A stretch of DNA of 64,000 nucleotides, from the NCBI GenBank assembly GCA_040398845.1, contig JBBATH010000001.1, forward strand, positions 310,001 through 374,000, in the 5' to 3' direction. How positions within the stretch are numbered: the first letter of the stretch is position 1; each line of letters opens with the position of its first letter. The notes under the pieces are model-generated. The model was given only the letters and a program-made list of their open reading frames with translations. It was not told the origin of the DNA and searched no databases. A program made the position numbers and the translations under genes. Origin of the DNA: WLND01 sp040398845. GTDB taxonomy: Bacteria > Actinomycetota > Actinomycetes > S36-B12. Of the stretch, positions 56,411 through 64,000 are shown piece by piece.

Positions 56411-57952
56411 GTGGAGCGACTGCCGAGGCCGGCGATCCAGGAGACGTCGATAGCTGACTTGGTATTGGTGATCGACTCAGATCTTGTCCGGGTGCACGGG
56501 AGTGCCAGTGGAATCGTCACAGGTGTCGAACTTGATTCCAGGCAGGTGCGGCCTGGTGACCTATACGCGGCGTTGCCGGGTCATGTGCTGCATGGGGCGG
56601 TCTTCGCCGAACAGGCTGTCGATCGGGGGGCAGCGGCGATCCTCACCGACAGTGCGGGACTGGGCCTGCTCCCCGCTGATCTACTGCGGCGAGTGCCCGT
56701 ACTCGAGGTGATGTCACCGCGGGGGTGTCTCGCAGAACTCTCGTCGACCGTTTATAGAAGACCAGCCGAGGCGATGACGGTCCTGGGCATCACCGGCACG
56801 AACGGCAAGACAACGGTGTCTTACCTGCTTGAGGCTGGACTGCGTGCTGCCGGAAGGACGACTGGCGTGATCGGAACGATCGGCATCCGAATTGGCGACA
56901 CGCACCTCACCTCGACGCGCACCACACCCGAAGCCCCTCACTTTCACGCGATAATCGGAGTCATGCGCGAGGTGGGAGTGGACTCCGTCGCGGTTGAGGT
57001 GTCGAGTCATGCCCTTGAGGAGGGCCGGGTCGACGGTGTGAGGTTCGCGATCGCAGGATTCACGAATCTCAGTCAGGACCATCTTGACTATCACGGGACC
57101 ATGGATGCCTACTTCGCGGCGAAGGCCGCGCTCTTCACCCCGTCGCGCTGCGAATTGGCCGTGATCGGCGTTGATGACGTATGGGGCGAGCGCCTGAGCA
57201 AACAGGCGACCGTGCCGGTGGTCACCTGGTCCGCGCGTGCGGAGCCTTGGCAAACGCAGGGTGCCGATCGGCGCGCCGACTGGACCCTGTCCAATCGTGA
57301 TGGTGGCTGGACCGTTGACGGACCAAATGGGGAGCGGACGCCCCTCGACATGCCCCTCCCGGGTGCATTCAACCGGGCGAACACACTCTGCGCGTTCGTC
57401 ATGCTTCGTCAACTTGGTATTGCGGGTTCCGTGGCCGCGGCTGGCATTTCACAGGTGCATGTGCCGGGAAGGATGGAGTGGATCAGGCGGGGCGGACCGG
57501 TGACCGCGATCGTCGACTACGCACATTCTCCGGACGCCATCGAGGCCGCGATCGTCAGTGTGCGGCCGGACACGACCGGTCGAGTCATTGCCGTGATTGG
57601 GGCGGGTGGCGACCGCGACCGGGCAAAACGGCCGATCATGGGTGAGCGCGCTGCACGCTACGCAGACGTGGTCATCGTCACCGACGACAATCCACGCTCC
57701 GAGGATCCGGCAGCGATTCGCGCCGCGGTCATGCAAGGAGCCTTGGATGCCGGCTCCCAGGCAGCGCTGGAGGAGGTCGCTGACCGGAGGCTGGCGATTA
57801 GACGTGCCGTCACACTCGCCCAACCCGGCGACATCGTGCTCGTGCTCGGCAAGGGACATGAGCAAGGACAAGAGATCGCTGGGACGATGCTGCCGTTCGA
57901 CGACCGCGACGAGGTTCGACAGGCTCTGGGGACGTCGGATGGTGATGAATGA
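56411..57952 (+). CDS. murE: UDP-MurNAc-tripeptide ligase MurE
   Basis: 513 residues from GTG 56411. Mur ligase ATP site GITGTNGKTTVSYLLEAGL, VSSHALEEGRV, carbamylated-lysine region, and DDNPRSEDP: the DNPR motif that selects meso-diaminopimelate. Adds the third stem residue to UDP-MurNAc-L-Ala-D-Glu in the cytosol. Weak ribosome-binding site, 5 bp after ftsI. ATGA overlap with murF. Confidence 0.94.
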   Translation: MERLPRPAIQETSIADLVLVIDSDLVRVHGSASGIVTGVELDSRQVRPGDLYAALPGHVLHGAVFAEQAVDRGAAAILTDSAGLGLLPADLLRRVPVLEVMSPRGCLAELSSTVYRRPAEAMTVLGITGTNGKTTVSYLLEAGLRAAGRTTGVIGTIGIRIGDTHLTSTRTTPEAPHFHAIIGVMREVGVDSVAVEVSSHALEEGRVDGVRFAIAGFTNLSQDHLDYHGTMDAYFAAKAALFTPSRCELAVIGVDDVWGERLSKQATVPVVTWSARAEPWQTQGADRRADWTLSNRDGGWTVDGPNGERTPLDMPLPGAFNRANTLCAFVMLRQLGIAGSVAAAGISQVHVPGRMEWIRRGGPVTAIVDYAHSPDAIEAAIVSVRPDTTGRVIAVIGAGGDRDRAKRPIMGERAARYADVVIVTDDNPRSEDPAAIRAAVMQGALDAGSQAALEEVADRRLAIRRAVTLAQPGDIVLVLGKGHEQGQEIAGTMLPFDDRDEVRQALGTSDGDE

Positions 57953-59331
57953 TTCCCATGACGGTAGGGGAGATCGCTGACGCCGTTGGGGGTGCCTGTC
58001 ATGAGGTTGATGCCGCGACTCGGGTGACCGATGTCGTCGTCGACTCGCGGGAAGCCGTGCCGGGCACGATGTTCGTCGCGATTGCTGGTGAGCGGGCCGA
58101 TGGACATGCCTTCGCTGAGGAGGCGTGCGAGCGCGGAGCCTGCGTGACGCTTTCGGGTCGGCTCATTGACGGCCCATGCATCGTCGTCGACGATCCGGTC
58201 CTCGCACTTGGTCGGCTGGCCCGCTGGGTTCGCACGCACCGGTTAACGTGCACGGTTGTGGCCATTACCGGCTCGAGCGGCAAGACGAGCACGAAGGATC
58301 TCGTCGCCCAGGTGCTCCACCGCAGGGGCCGGACCGTTGCCGCAGCGGGCTCCTTTAATACCGAGGTCGGAGTGCCGCTCACGATCTTGCGAGCCGACGA
58401 GACGACCGAGTTCCTCGTGCTCGAGATGGGGATGAGGGGGGAGGGTCATGTCCGATACCTCTGCGAGATCGCCGCTCCATCCGTGGGCGTCCTCATCAAT
58501 ATAGGCTCGGCTCATCTGGGCATGCTCGGGTCGGTCGAGGCAATCGCACAGGCCAAGGGAGAAATCCTTGAGGGGCTGCCAAGGGATGGGATTGCGATCG
58601 TCAATGGGGACGACGCAGCCGTGATGGATCAGGCGCGCCGCACCTCGGCCACCGTCAGCACGTTTGGAACTGGCACCTCCTGCGACATTCGCGCAACAGA
58701 CCTTCGACTCGATGATCGCGCCTGCCCAGCATTCACCCTCCACTACGGTGACAGGGCTGTTCCGGTCGCATTGCTGCTCCATGGTGAGCACTCGGTGCAC
58801 AATGCGCTCGCCGCGGCTGCGGTGGGCGTCACCCAACAGGTGCCGATCGAGGAGATTGCCTTCGCACTTGGCGCATCGACGCCCCAGAGCAGGTGGCGCA
58901 TGGAGGTGCGTGAGTCTGATGAGGGCTGGATCATCGTGAATGACGCCTACAACGCGAACCCCGACTCAATGCGCGCGGCACTGGAGGTTCTCGCCTCGAT
59001 GTCGGCGAATCGACGTAGCTGGGCGGTTCTCGGCGAGATGAAGGAGCTAGGCGAGACCGCAGAGGCGGAGCACGAGGCAATCGGCCGGTTGGTCGGCGAT
59101 CTGGGGATCACGAGGTTGGTGGGTATCGGCGAGGGCGCACGTCCCATCGAGCGGGCATGTCGAGCCGAGGACTCGGCGCACACGGACGCGATGTGGGTCG
59201 CGACCCCCGATGAGGCGATCACCCTGCTTCGCAGCGAGCTCACTCCAGGTGATGTGGTGCTCGTCAAGGCTTCGCGGAGTATCGGACTTGAACGACTGGC
59301 AGCGGCCCTCATTTCGAAGGGCCAGTTGTGA
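57949..59331 (+). CDS. murF: UDP-MurNAc-tripeptide-D-Ala-D-Ala ligase MurF
   Basis: 460 residues. ATP site VVAITGSSGKTSTKDLVAQVL, EMGMRGEGHV, HNALAAAAVG and the C-terminal NDAYNANPDSMRAALEVL are MurF hallmarks. Adds D-Ala-D-Ala to complete the pentapeptide precursor. ATG 57949 overlaps murE; ATG 57958 in frame is an alternative start. GTGA overlap with mraY. Confidence 0.94.
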   Translation: MIPMTVGEIADAVGGACHEVDAATRVTDVVVDSREAVPGTMFVAIAGERADGHAFAEEACERGACVTLSGRLIDGPCIVVDDPVLALGRLARWVRTHRLTCTVVAITGSSGKTSTKDLVAQVLHRRGRTVAAAGSFNTEVGVPLTILRADETTEFLVLEMGMRGEGHVRYLCEIAAPSVGVLINIGSAHLGMLGSVEAIAQAKGEILEGLPRDGIAIVNGDDAAVMDQARRTSATVSTFGTGTSCDIRATDLRLDDRACPAFTLHYGDRAVPVALLLHGEHSVHNALAAAAVGVTQQVPIEEIAFALGASTPQSRWRMEVRESDEGWIIVNDAYNANPDSMRAALEVLASMSANRRSWAVLGEMKELGETAEAEHEAIGRLVGDLGITRLVGIGEGARPIERACRAEDSAHTDAMWVATPDEAITLLRSELTPGDVVLVKASRSIGLERLAAALISKGQL

Positions 59332-60398
59332 GACTCATCGTCATGGCTGCCGCCATCGCAACCATCGTGTCCCTTGTCGGGACGCCGCTGCTCATCAAAC
59401 TGCTTGCTCGCCGTGGTTATGCACAGGCGATTCGAGTATCGGTGGAGGGCGAGCTCTACCCGGCTCACGAGGGCAAGCGGGGGACGCCCTCAATGGGCGG
59501 CGCGGCAATCATCGCGGCCGTCATCACCGGCTACGCCTTCACCCATCTCCTCGCCTGGCGACCGATGACCCCCTCGGGTCTCCTCGTCATTTTCCTCATG
59601 GTGGGCCTCGGGCTCGTCGGCTTCGCCGATGACTACCTGAAGATCTTCAAGCAGCGGAGCACCGGACTCCGGGCTCGCACGAAGCTCATCGGTCAGGCCG
59701 TGGTGGCATTGAGCTTCGCTTGGCTATCGCTCCACTTCACCGATGGGGGTCCCACACCCGCCTCGATGGCGGTCTCGTTCGTCCGCGACACCTCGCTCGT
59801 TCTCCCCGTTGCACTCTTCCTCCTGTGGGTGTGGTTCCTCGTGACCGCGACCACGAATGGCGTGAACCTCACCGACGGACTCGACGGACTTGCGATCGGT
59901 GCCTCGATCATGACCTTCCTGTCATATGTGCTCATCTGCATTTGGCAATATGGACAGAACTGCTCATTCCTCGACGTCGATCCAGCGACCTGCTACGCCA
60001 CGGTGAATCCACTGGACCTCGCGGTAGTGGCGGCGGCAACTGCCGGGGCGAGCTTTGGGTTCCTGTGGTGGAACACCGCGCCGGCGAGGATCTTCATGGG
60101 TGACACTGGGTCACTTGCCCTCGGCGGCGGCATTGCTGGCCTCGCCATCCTGAGCCGAACCGAGCTTCTCCTCCCAATGCTCGCCGGCCTGTTCCTCATC
60201 ACTTCCCTGTCGGTGATTGGCCAGGTCGGTTCATTTAAGCTCACCGGCCGCCGAATCCTGCGAATGGCGCCGCTGCATCACCATTTCGAGATGCTCGGCT
60301 GGGCTGAGGTACAGATTGTCGTGCGATTTTGGATCATCCAGGGCCTGTGCATCGGGGCGGGGCTCACGGTGTTCTACGCGGAGTGGGTCCGCGCGTGA
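59328..60398 (+). CDS. mraY: Phospho-N-acetylmuramoyl-pentapeptide transferase MraY
   Basis: 356 residues, about ten membrane helices. HEGKRGTPSMGGAAII, GFADDYLKIFKQRSTGL (DD motif), TNGVNLTDGLDGLAIG, FMGDTGSLALGGGIAGLAI and PLHHHFEMLGW are the MraY active-site loops. Forms lipid I on undecaprenyl phosphate at the inner membrane face. Start is GTG 59328. Confidence 0.95.
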   Translation: MRLIVMAAAIATIVSLVGTPLLIKLLARRGYAQAIRVSVEGELYPAHEGKRGTPSMGGAAIIAAVITGYAFTHLLAWRPMTPSGLLVIFLMVGLGLVGFADDYLKIFKQRSTGLRARTKLIGQAVVALSFAWLSLHFTDGGPTPASMAVSFVRDTSLVLPVALFLLWVWFLVTATTNGVNLTDGLDGLAIGASIMTFLSYVLICIWQYGQNCSFLDVDPATCYATVNPLDLAVVAAATAGASFGFLWWNTAPARIFMGDTGSLALGGGIAGLAILSRTELLLPMLAGLFLITSLSVIGQVGSFKLTGRRILRMAPLHHHFEMLGWAEVQIVVRFWIIQGLCIGAGLTVFYAEWVRA

Positions 60399-61840
60399 TC
60401 GAGTCGCTCCATCGAACCTCGGACTGGAGCTCCGTGAAGGCAGTGGTCGCGGGGATCGGGGTTGCCGGGTTTGCCTGCGCCGACGCACTCGCGCAACTCG
60501 GCGCTCGAGTGGTCCTCATCGACTCAGGGGACTCGCCCGCGTTGCGTGAGCGCGCAGAAATCCTTGACGTGATCGGCGTCGATGTCCGCCTCGGTTTCAC
60601 CGGCGGGCTCCCCGAGTGTGACGTCCTCATCGTGTCGCCGGGCCTGCCGCCGACGAGCCCGATCATTGGACAGGCACGGGACCAAGGGGTGCCCGTCTGG
60701 GGTGAGCTCGAGCTTGCCTGGCGGCTGCGTCCGGCTGTCTCACCCGCGCCATGGCTCGTCGTGACCGGAACGAACGGCAAAACCACAACCACCCTCATGC
60801 TGGAATCCATGCTTCGCGCGGCTGGGCTGCGCACGTGCTCGGCAGGGAACATCGGAATGTCCCTCGTCGGTGTCGTCATGCATGACGAGGTTGACGTGAT
60901 TGCCGTCGAGGTGGGCGCGCCGCAGTTGCCGTTCGTCACCTCGATGAGCCCACTTGCGTCGGTGTGCCTGAACATTGCGGATGATCACATTGACCACTTC
61001 GGGAGCCTTGACGCCTACGTCGCGGCAAAGGCCCGAATCTATGAACAGACGCAGGTCGCAGCCATCTACAACGTCGAGGACGAGCGCACTCGAGCAATGG
61101 TCGAGGGTGCTGATGTCATCGAAGGATGCCGCGCAATCGGCTTTACGCTCGGTGCGCCGGGCCTATCGATGCTCGGGATCGTGGAGAACCTGCTCGTCGA
61201 TCGGGCCTTCGTTTCCGACCGGGCCGCCTCGGCACAGGAGCTCGCAAGTTTCGAGGATGTCAACCCGCCAGCGCCCCACAATGTTGCGAACGCACTTGCA
61301 GCGGCAGCGTTGGCACGTGCATACGGCGTGAGCGCGGTTGCGATCCGCGACGGGCTTCGGGCGTTCGTTCCTGCGGCTCATCGGATCGCCCACGTCGCGA
61401 CCATTGACGGAGTGTCATTCGTCGATGATTCGAAGGCGACAAACGCTCACGCTGCACTCACCTCGATGAAGGCGTTCCCGAACGTCGTGTGGATCGCAGG
61501 GGGAATGGCGAAGGGGCAGGACTTCGACGAGTTGGTCCAGACGGTGGGGGATCGGCTCCGTGGAGTCGTGCTCCTCGGGGTCGATAGGGAGTTGATTGCT
61601 CAAGCGCTCGGGCGGCACGCACCGGCTGTGCCGACAACAGTCATCAGTTCAGTTGACCCAACCGCGATGGTGGAGGTCGTGGCTGCTGCGATGACCCTGG
61701 CGCTCCCTGGCGACACGGTGCTTCTCGCGCCCGGCTGCGCTTCCTGGGACATGTTCCGCGACTACGGTCATCGTGGGGATGAGTTCGCGGCGGCCGTTGA
61801 AATGCTCGGTGCTGTTCCGCGAGCGGGTGAGACATCATGA
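60395..61840 (+). CDS. murD: UDP-MurNAc-L-alanine-D-glutamate ligase MurD
   Basis: 481 residues from GTG 60395, overlapping mraY (GTGA). N-terminal Rossmann VVAGIGVAGFACADALA, VSPGLPPTSP, ATP site VVTGTNGKTTTTLMLE, SVCLNIADDHIDHFGS, PHNVANALAAAALA and DDSKATNAHAAL. Adds D-Glu to UDP-MurNAc-L-Ala. The open frame before 60395 lies in mraY. Confidence 0.94.
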   Translation: MIESLHRTSDWSSVKAVVAGIGVAGFACADALAQLGARVVLIDSGDSPALRERAEILDVIGVDVRLGFTGGLPECDVLIVSPGLPPTSPIIGQARDQGVPVWGELELAWRLRPAVSPAPWLVVTGTNGKTTTTLMLESMLRAAGLRTCSAGNIGMSLVGVVMHDEVDVIAVEVGAPQLPFVTSMSPLASVCLNIADDHIDHFGSLDAYVAAKARIYEQTQVAAIYNVEDERTRAMVEGADVIEGCRAIGFTLGAPGLSMLGIVENLLVDRAFVSDRAASAQELASFEDVNPPAPHNVANALAAAALARAYGVSAVAIRDGLRAFVPAAHRIAHVATIDGVSFVDDSKATNAHAALTSMKAFPNVVWIAGGMAKGQDFDELVQTVGDRLRGVVLLGVDRELIAQALGRHAPAVPTTVISSVDPTAMVEVVAAAMTLALPGDTVLLAPGCASWDMFRDYGHRGDEFAAAVEMLGAVPRAGETS

Positions 61841-63045
61841 CGATGACCGATGGCAGTCGGAAGGCTGATGGTCCGCCCTCGAGCGGGATCAGGCTCGCGT
61901 TCGACAATCCCCTGAGCACTTATTACGTCATTGCCGTCTCAACCCTCCTTCTCCTGGTGATCGGCGTGGTGATGGTCACGTCCGCATCGAGTATCGAGAG
62001 CTTCAAGGTGTTCGGCTCCGCCTACACACTCGCCCAACGCCAGGCGATGTTCGCCGTCATCGGCATTTTTATCATGTTCTTGGCCGCCCGGACCGCAATT
62101 CAGTTCTGGCGGGGCCTCGCCTGGACCCTTCTCCTCGGTTCCCTTGCGCTCCTGGTGGCGGTTCTCATCATCGGCGTTGAGGTGAGGGGGCAGCAGAACT
62201 GGATCGAGTTGTTCGGGCCTTTCCGACTTCAGCCTTCGGAGTTCGCCAAGCTTGGAATCATCGTCTGGGGCGCAGATCTCCTCACCCGCAAGGATCTCCG
62301 TATCCACACGTGGTCTCACCTGCTCGTGCCGCTGCTTCCGGTGTCCTTCCTCATGATTGTGCTCGTGCTCCTCGAGGGTGACTTCGGAAATGCCTTTATG
62401 ATCGCCGCAATCACCGCAGGCATCCTGTTCGCAGCCGGCGCCCCGCTTCGACTGTTCGCGGTGCTCGGTGCAGTGGGACTGGTGGGCATCTACCTGCTCA
62501 GCCTCGCAGCGCCCTACCGTATGACCCGTGTCATGTCGTGGATGGACCCGGCCGCAGACCGGCTCGGGGCTGGCTGGCAGTTGATGCAGGGGCAGTATGC
62601 ACTCGGGACCGGCGGCCTTTGGGGTGTGGGGCTCGGTGCCAGCCGCGAGAAGTGGGGGGCGCTCCCTGAGGCGCACACCGACTTCATCTTTCCGGTCATC
62701 GGGGAGGAGCTCGGCCTGATCGGAACGTTCATCGTCCTCATCCTCTTTGGTGTTTTGGCGTTTGGGATCTTCCGGCTCACGCGCAAGACCAAGGATCCGT
62801 TTGTTCGGCTTGCCTCGGCAGGAGTCGGATGCTGGATCCTGGTCCAGGCGGTCCTCAACATCGGTTCGGTTCTCGGCCTTCTCCCGATCTCGGGTGTGCC
62901 ACTGCCACTGGTGTCCTACGGAGGTTCTTCCCTGCTCCCAACCCTCGCCGCGATCGGCATGCTTTTGGCCTTCGCCCGTCAAGAGCCGGGTGCCCGAATG
63001 GCACTGCGGCGTAAATCGACCACTCAGACGAATCGCAGGCGCTGA
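61837..63045 (+). CDS. ftsW: SEDS-family septal glycosyltransferase FtsW
   Basis: 402 residues, about ten membrane helices. FGPFRLQPSEFAKLGII, LEGDFGNAFMI, AHTDFIFPVIGEELGLIG and PLPLVSYGGSSLLPTLAAIG are SEDS signatures. Polymerises lipid II at the septum together with FtsI. ATG 61837 overlaps murD by ATGA; ATG 61843 is two codons in. The cytoplasmic C-terminus is short (about 15 residues after the last helix). Confidence 0.94.
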   Translation: MTMTDGSRKADGPPSSGIRLAFDNPLSTYYVIAVSTLLLLVIGVVMVTSASSIESFKVFGSAYTLAQRQAMFAVIGIFIMFLAARTAIQFWRGLAWTLLLGSLALLVAVLIIGVEVRGQQNWIELFGPFRLQPSEFAKLGIIVWGADLLTRKDLRIHTWSHLLVPLLPVSFLMIVLVLLEGDFGNAFMIAAITAGILFAAGAPLRLFAVLGAVGLVGIYLLSLAAPYRMTRVMSWMDPAADRLGAGWQLMQGQYALGTGGLWGVGLGASREKWGALPEAHTDFIFPVIGEELGLIGTFIVLILFGVLAFGIFRLTRKTKDPFVRLASAGVGCWILVQAVLNIGSVLGLLPISGVPLPLVSYGGSSLLPTLAAIGMLLAFARQEPGARMALRRKSTTQTNRRR

Positions 63046-64000
63046 TGAGCGGCGCAGCGCCAGACGCACTGCGCGTTGTTCTCGCCGCTGGAGGGACGGC
63101 CGGACACATCGAGCCCGCTCTCAATCTGGCCGATGCTCTGCTCCGTATCGACCCGGCCACGTCGATCATCGTCTTCGGAGGCGAGAGGGGCCTAGAGACC
63201 TCACTCGTGCCGGCACGCGGCTACGCCCTTGCGACCGTGCGGTCGGCCCCGATGCCGCGGCGGCTATCCCTTGACCTCGTTCGCGTGATCCCCCATGCCT
63301 GGCGCGCGACCCAGGAGTCCGCCAGGTTGCTCGATGGGTTCCGGGCCGACATCGTCATTGGCTTTGGCGGTTATGCAGCCCTCCCGACCTACCTCGCTGC
63401 CCGTCGCCGTGGGGTGCCGCTTGTGGTGCACGAAGCGAATGCCCGGCCTGGCCTGGCCAACCGGGTCGGCGCCCGGCTTACCACGCACGTGTTCTCATCG
63501 GTACCCGGGACGATTCGGGGCGCCAGCGCAGTCGGATTGCCTCTGCGTCTGGCGATTTCGCACCTCGATAGGCCGGCCGTTCGTGCGCAGGCCCGCGAGG
63601 CCCTCGGATTGAGCGCCGATGCGCCGGTGCTCCTCGTTTTCGGCGGCTCTCAGGGGGCGGCACGCCTCAATGATGCGGTGGGCGGCGCAATTGCGGAGCT
63701 CACCGCTCACGGCATGCAGGTGCTTCATGCGTATGGGGCCCGTAATCCCCAGCCGCCAGCACATGCCGGCTATGTGAGCGTGCCCTACCTCGACCGGATG
63801 GACCTCGCATATGCGGCAGCCGATATCGCGCTGACGAGGGCGGGAGCCATGACCTGTGCGGAGCTTGCGGCGGTCGGGCTGCCCGCCGTGTACGTGCCGC
63901 TGCCGATAGGAAACGGCGAGCAACGACTCAACGCCCTTCCGGTCGTGACGGCAGGCGGCGGCATCATCATCGACGATGCAGACCTCACTCCCGCAACGCT
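63042..64000 (+). CDS. murG: UDP-GlcNAc:lipid I transferase MurG, truncated by window end
   Basis: About 319 residues are present, with no stop before 64000; family length is about 360-380. Begins MSGAAPDALRVVLAAGGTAGHIEPALNLADALL (GGTGGH loop, here GGTAGH), then VIGFGGYAALPTYLAA, VVHEANARPGLANRVGA, LLVFGGSQGAARLND and RAGAMTCAELAAVGLPAVYVPLPIG for UDP-GlcNAc binding. Converts lipid I to lipid II at the membrane. ATGA overlap with ftsW. Confidence 0.94.
   Translation, partial: MMSGAAPDALRVVLAAGGTAGHIEPALNLADALLRIDPATSIIVFGGERGLETSLVPARGYALATVRSAPMPRRLSLDLVRVIPHAWRATQESARLLDGFRADIVIGFGGYAALPTYLAARRRGVPLVVHEANARPGLANRVGARLTTHVFSSVPGTIRGASAVGLPLRLAISHLDRPAVRAQAREALGLSADAPVLLVFGGSQGAARLNDAVGGAIAELTAHGMQVLHAYGARNPQPPAHAGYVSVPYLDRMDLAYAAADIALTRAGAMTCAELAAVGLPAVYVPLPIGNGEQRLNALPVVTAGGGIIIDDADLTPAT

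Overview
The window is a densely packed, GC-rich stretch of an actinobacterial chromosome. This rests on gene content (MurE with the DNPR motif expected of a meso-diaminopimelate adder, class II DAHP synthase, PASTA-repeat protein kinase, DUF3040, MptA/B-type mannosyltransferase, DnaE2), frequent GTG/TTG starts, and ATGA/GTGA stop-start overlaps at most operon junctions. Gene order follows a block I recall from Streptomyces and Mycobacterium (fadD15-like, metallophosphoesterase, SRPBCC, ArsA-like, ROK glucokinase, lipase, PlsC, PFK, AroG, Ser/Thr kinase, mannosyltransferase, prenyl synthase, metF, DinB, DUF3040, mraZ and dcw). I cannot name the genus.

Layout. 1-10.4 kb: lipid and central metabolism (acyl-CoA ligase start, ROK kinase, esterase, PlsC, glycerol kinase, a phosphofructokinase with pyrophosphate-type residues, class II DAHP synthase, an alkylguanine alkyltransferase with no normal start). 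10.4-14.5 kb: a reverse operon for an amino acid decarboxylase, a DAO-family FAD oxidase and an ALDH7-type dehydrogenase. 14.5-29.5 kb: PASTA kinase and NadR-like kinase, then a carotenoid locus (crtYc-crtYd, crtE-crtI-mannosyltransferase-crtB, a second crtI-like gene, GT2 and cruF) nested in the kinase/mannosyltransferase/prenyl synthase/metF block. The likely product is a monocyclic, 1'-hydroxylated, possibly glycosylated carotenoid. 29.7-37.1 kb: a NeuB/glycosyltransferase pair, YbaK, and an L-rhamnose operon ending in an L-lactate dehydrogenase. 37.1-39.8 kb: a persulfide/sulfite detoxification operon behind a promoter whose spacer is a CsoR/CstR-like palindrome. 39.8-41.8 kb: small orphan genes, repeats and hairpins. 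41.9-47.9 kb: a perfect SOS box followed by DUF6504, a HEPN protein, DnaE2 and a catalytically intact DinB. 48-52 kb: envelope and secreted proteins. 52.2-64 kb: the dcw cluster from mraZ to a truncated murG, with three MraZ-type repeats on the mraZ promoter and an uncatalogued 43-residue membrane protein between mraZ and rsmH.

A recurring theme is leaderless expression: at more than ten genes a TANNNT hexamer ends 5-8 nt before the start codon. At neuB and the persulfide operon such a promoter drives a tiny ORF of 13 or 7 codons ahead of the main gene, and the neuB ORF overlaps its gene. At mraZ a 12-codon ORF directly abuts the start.
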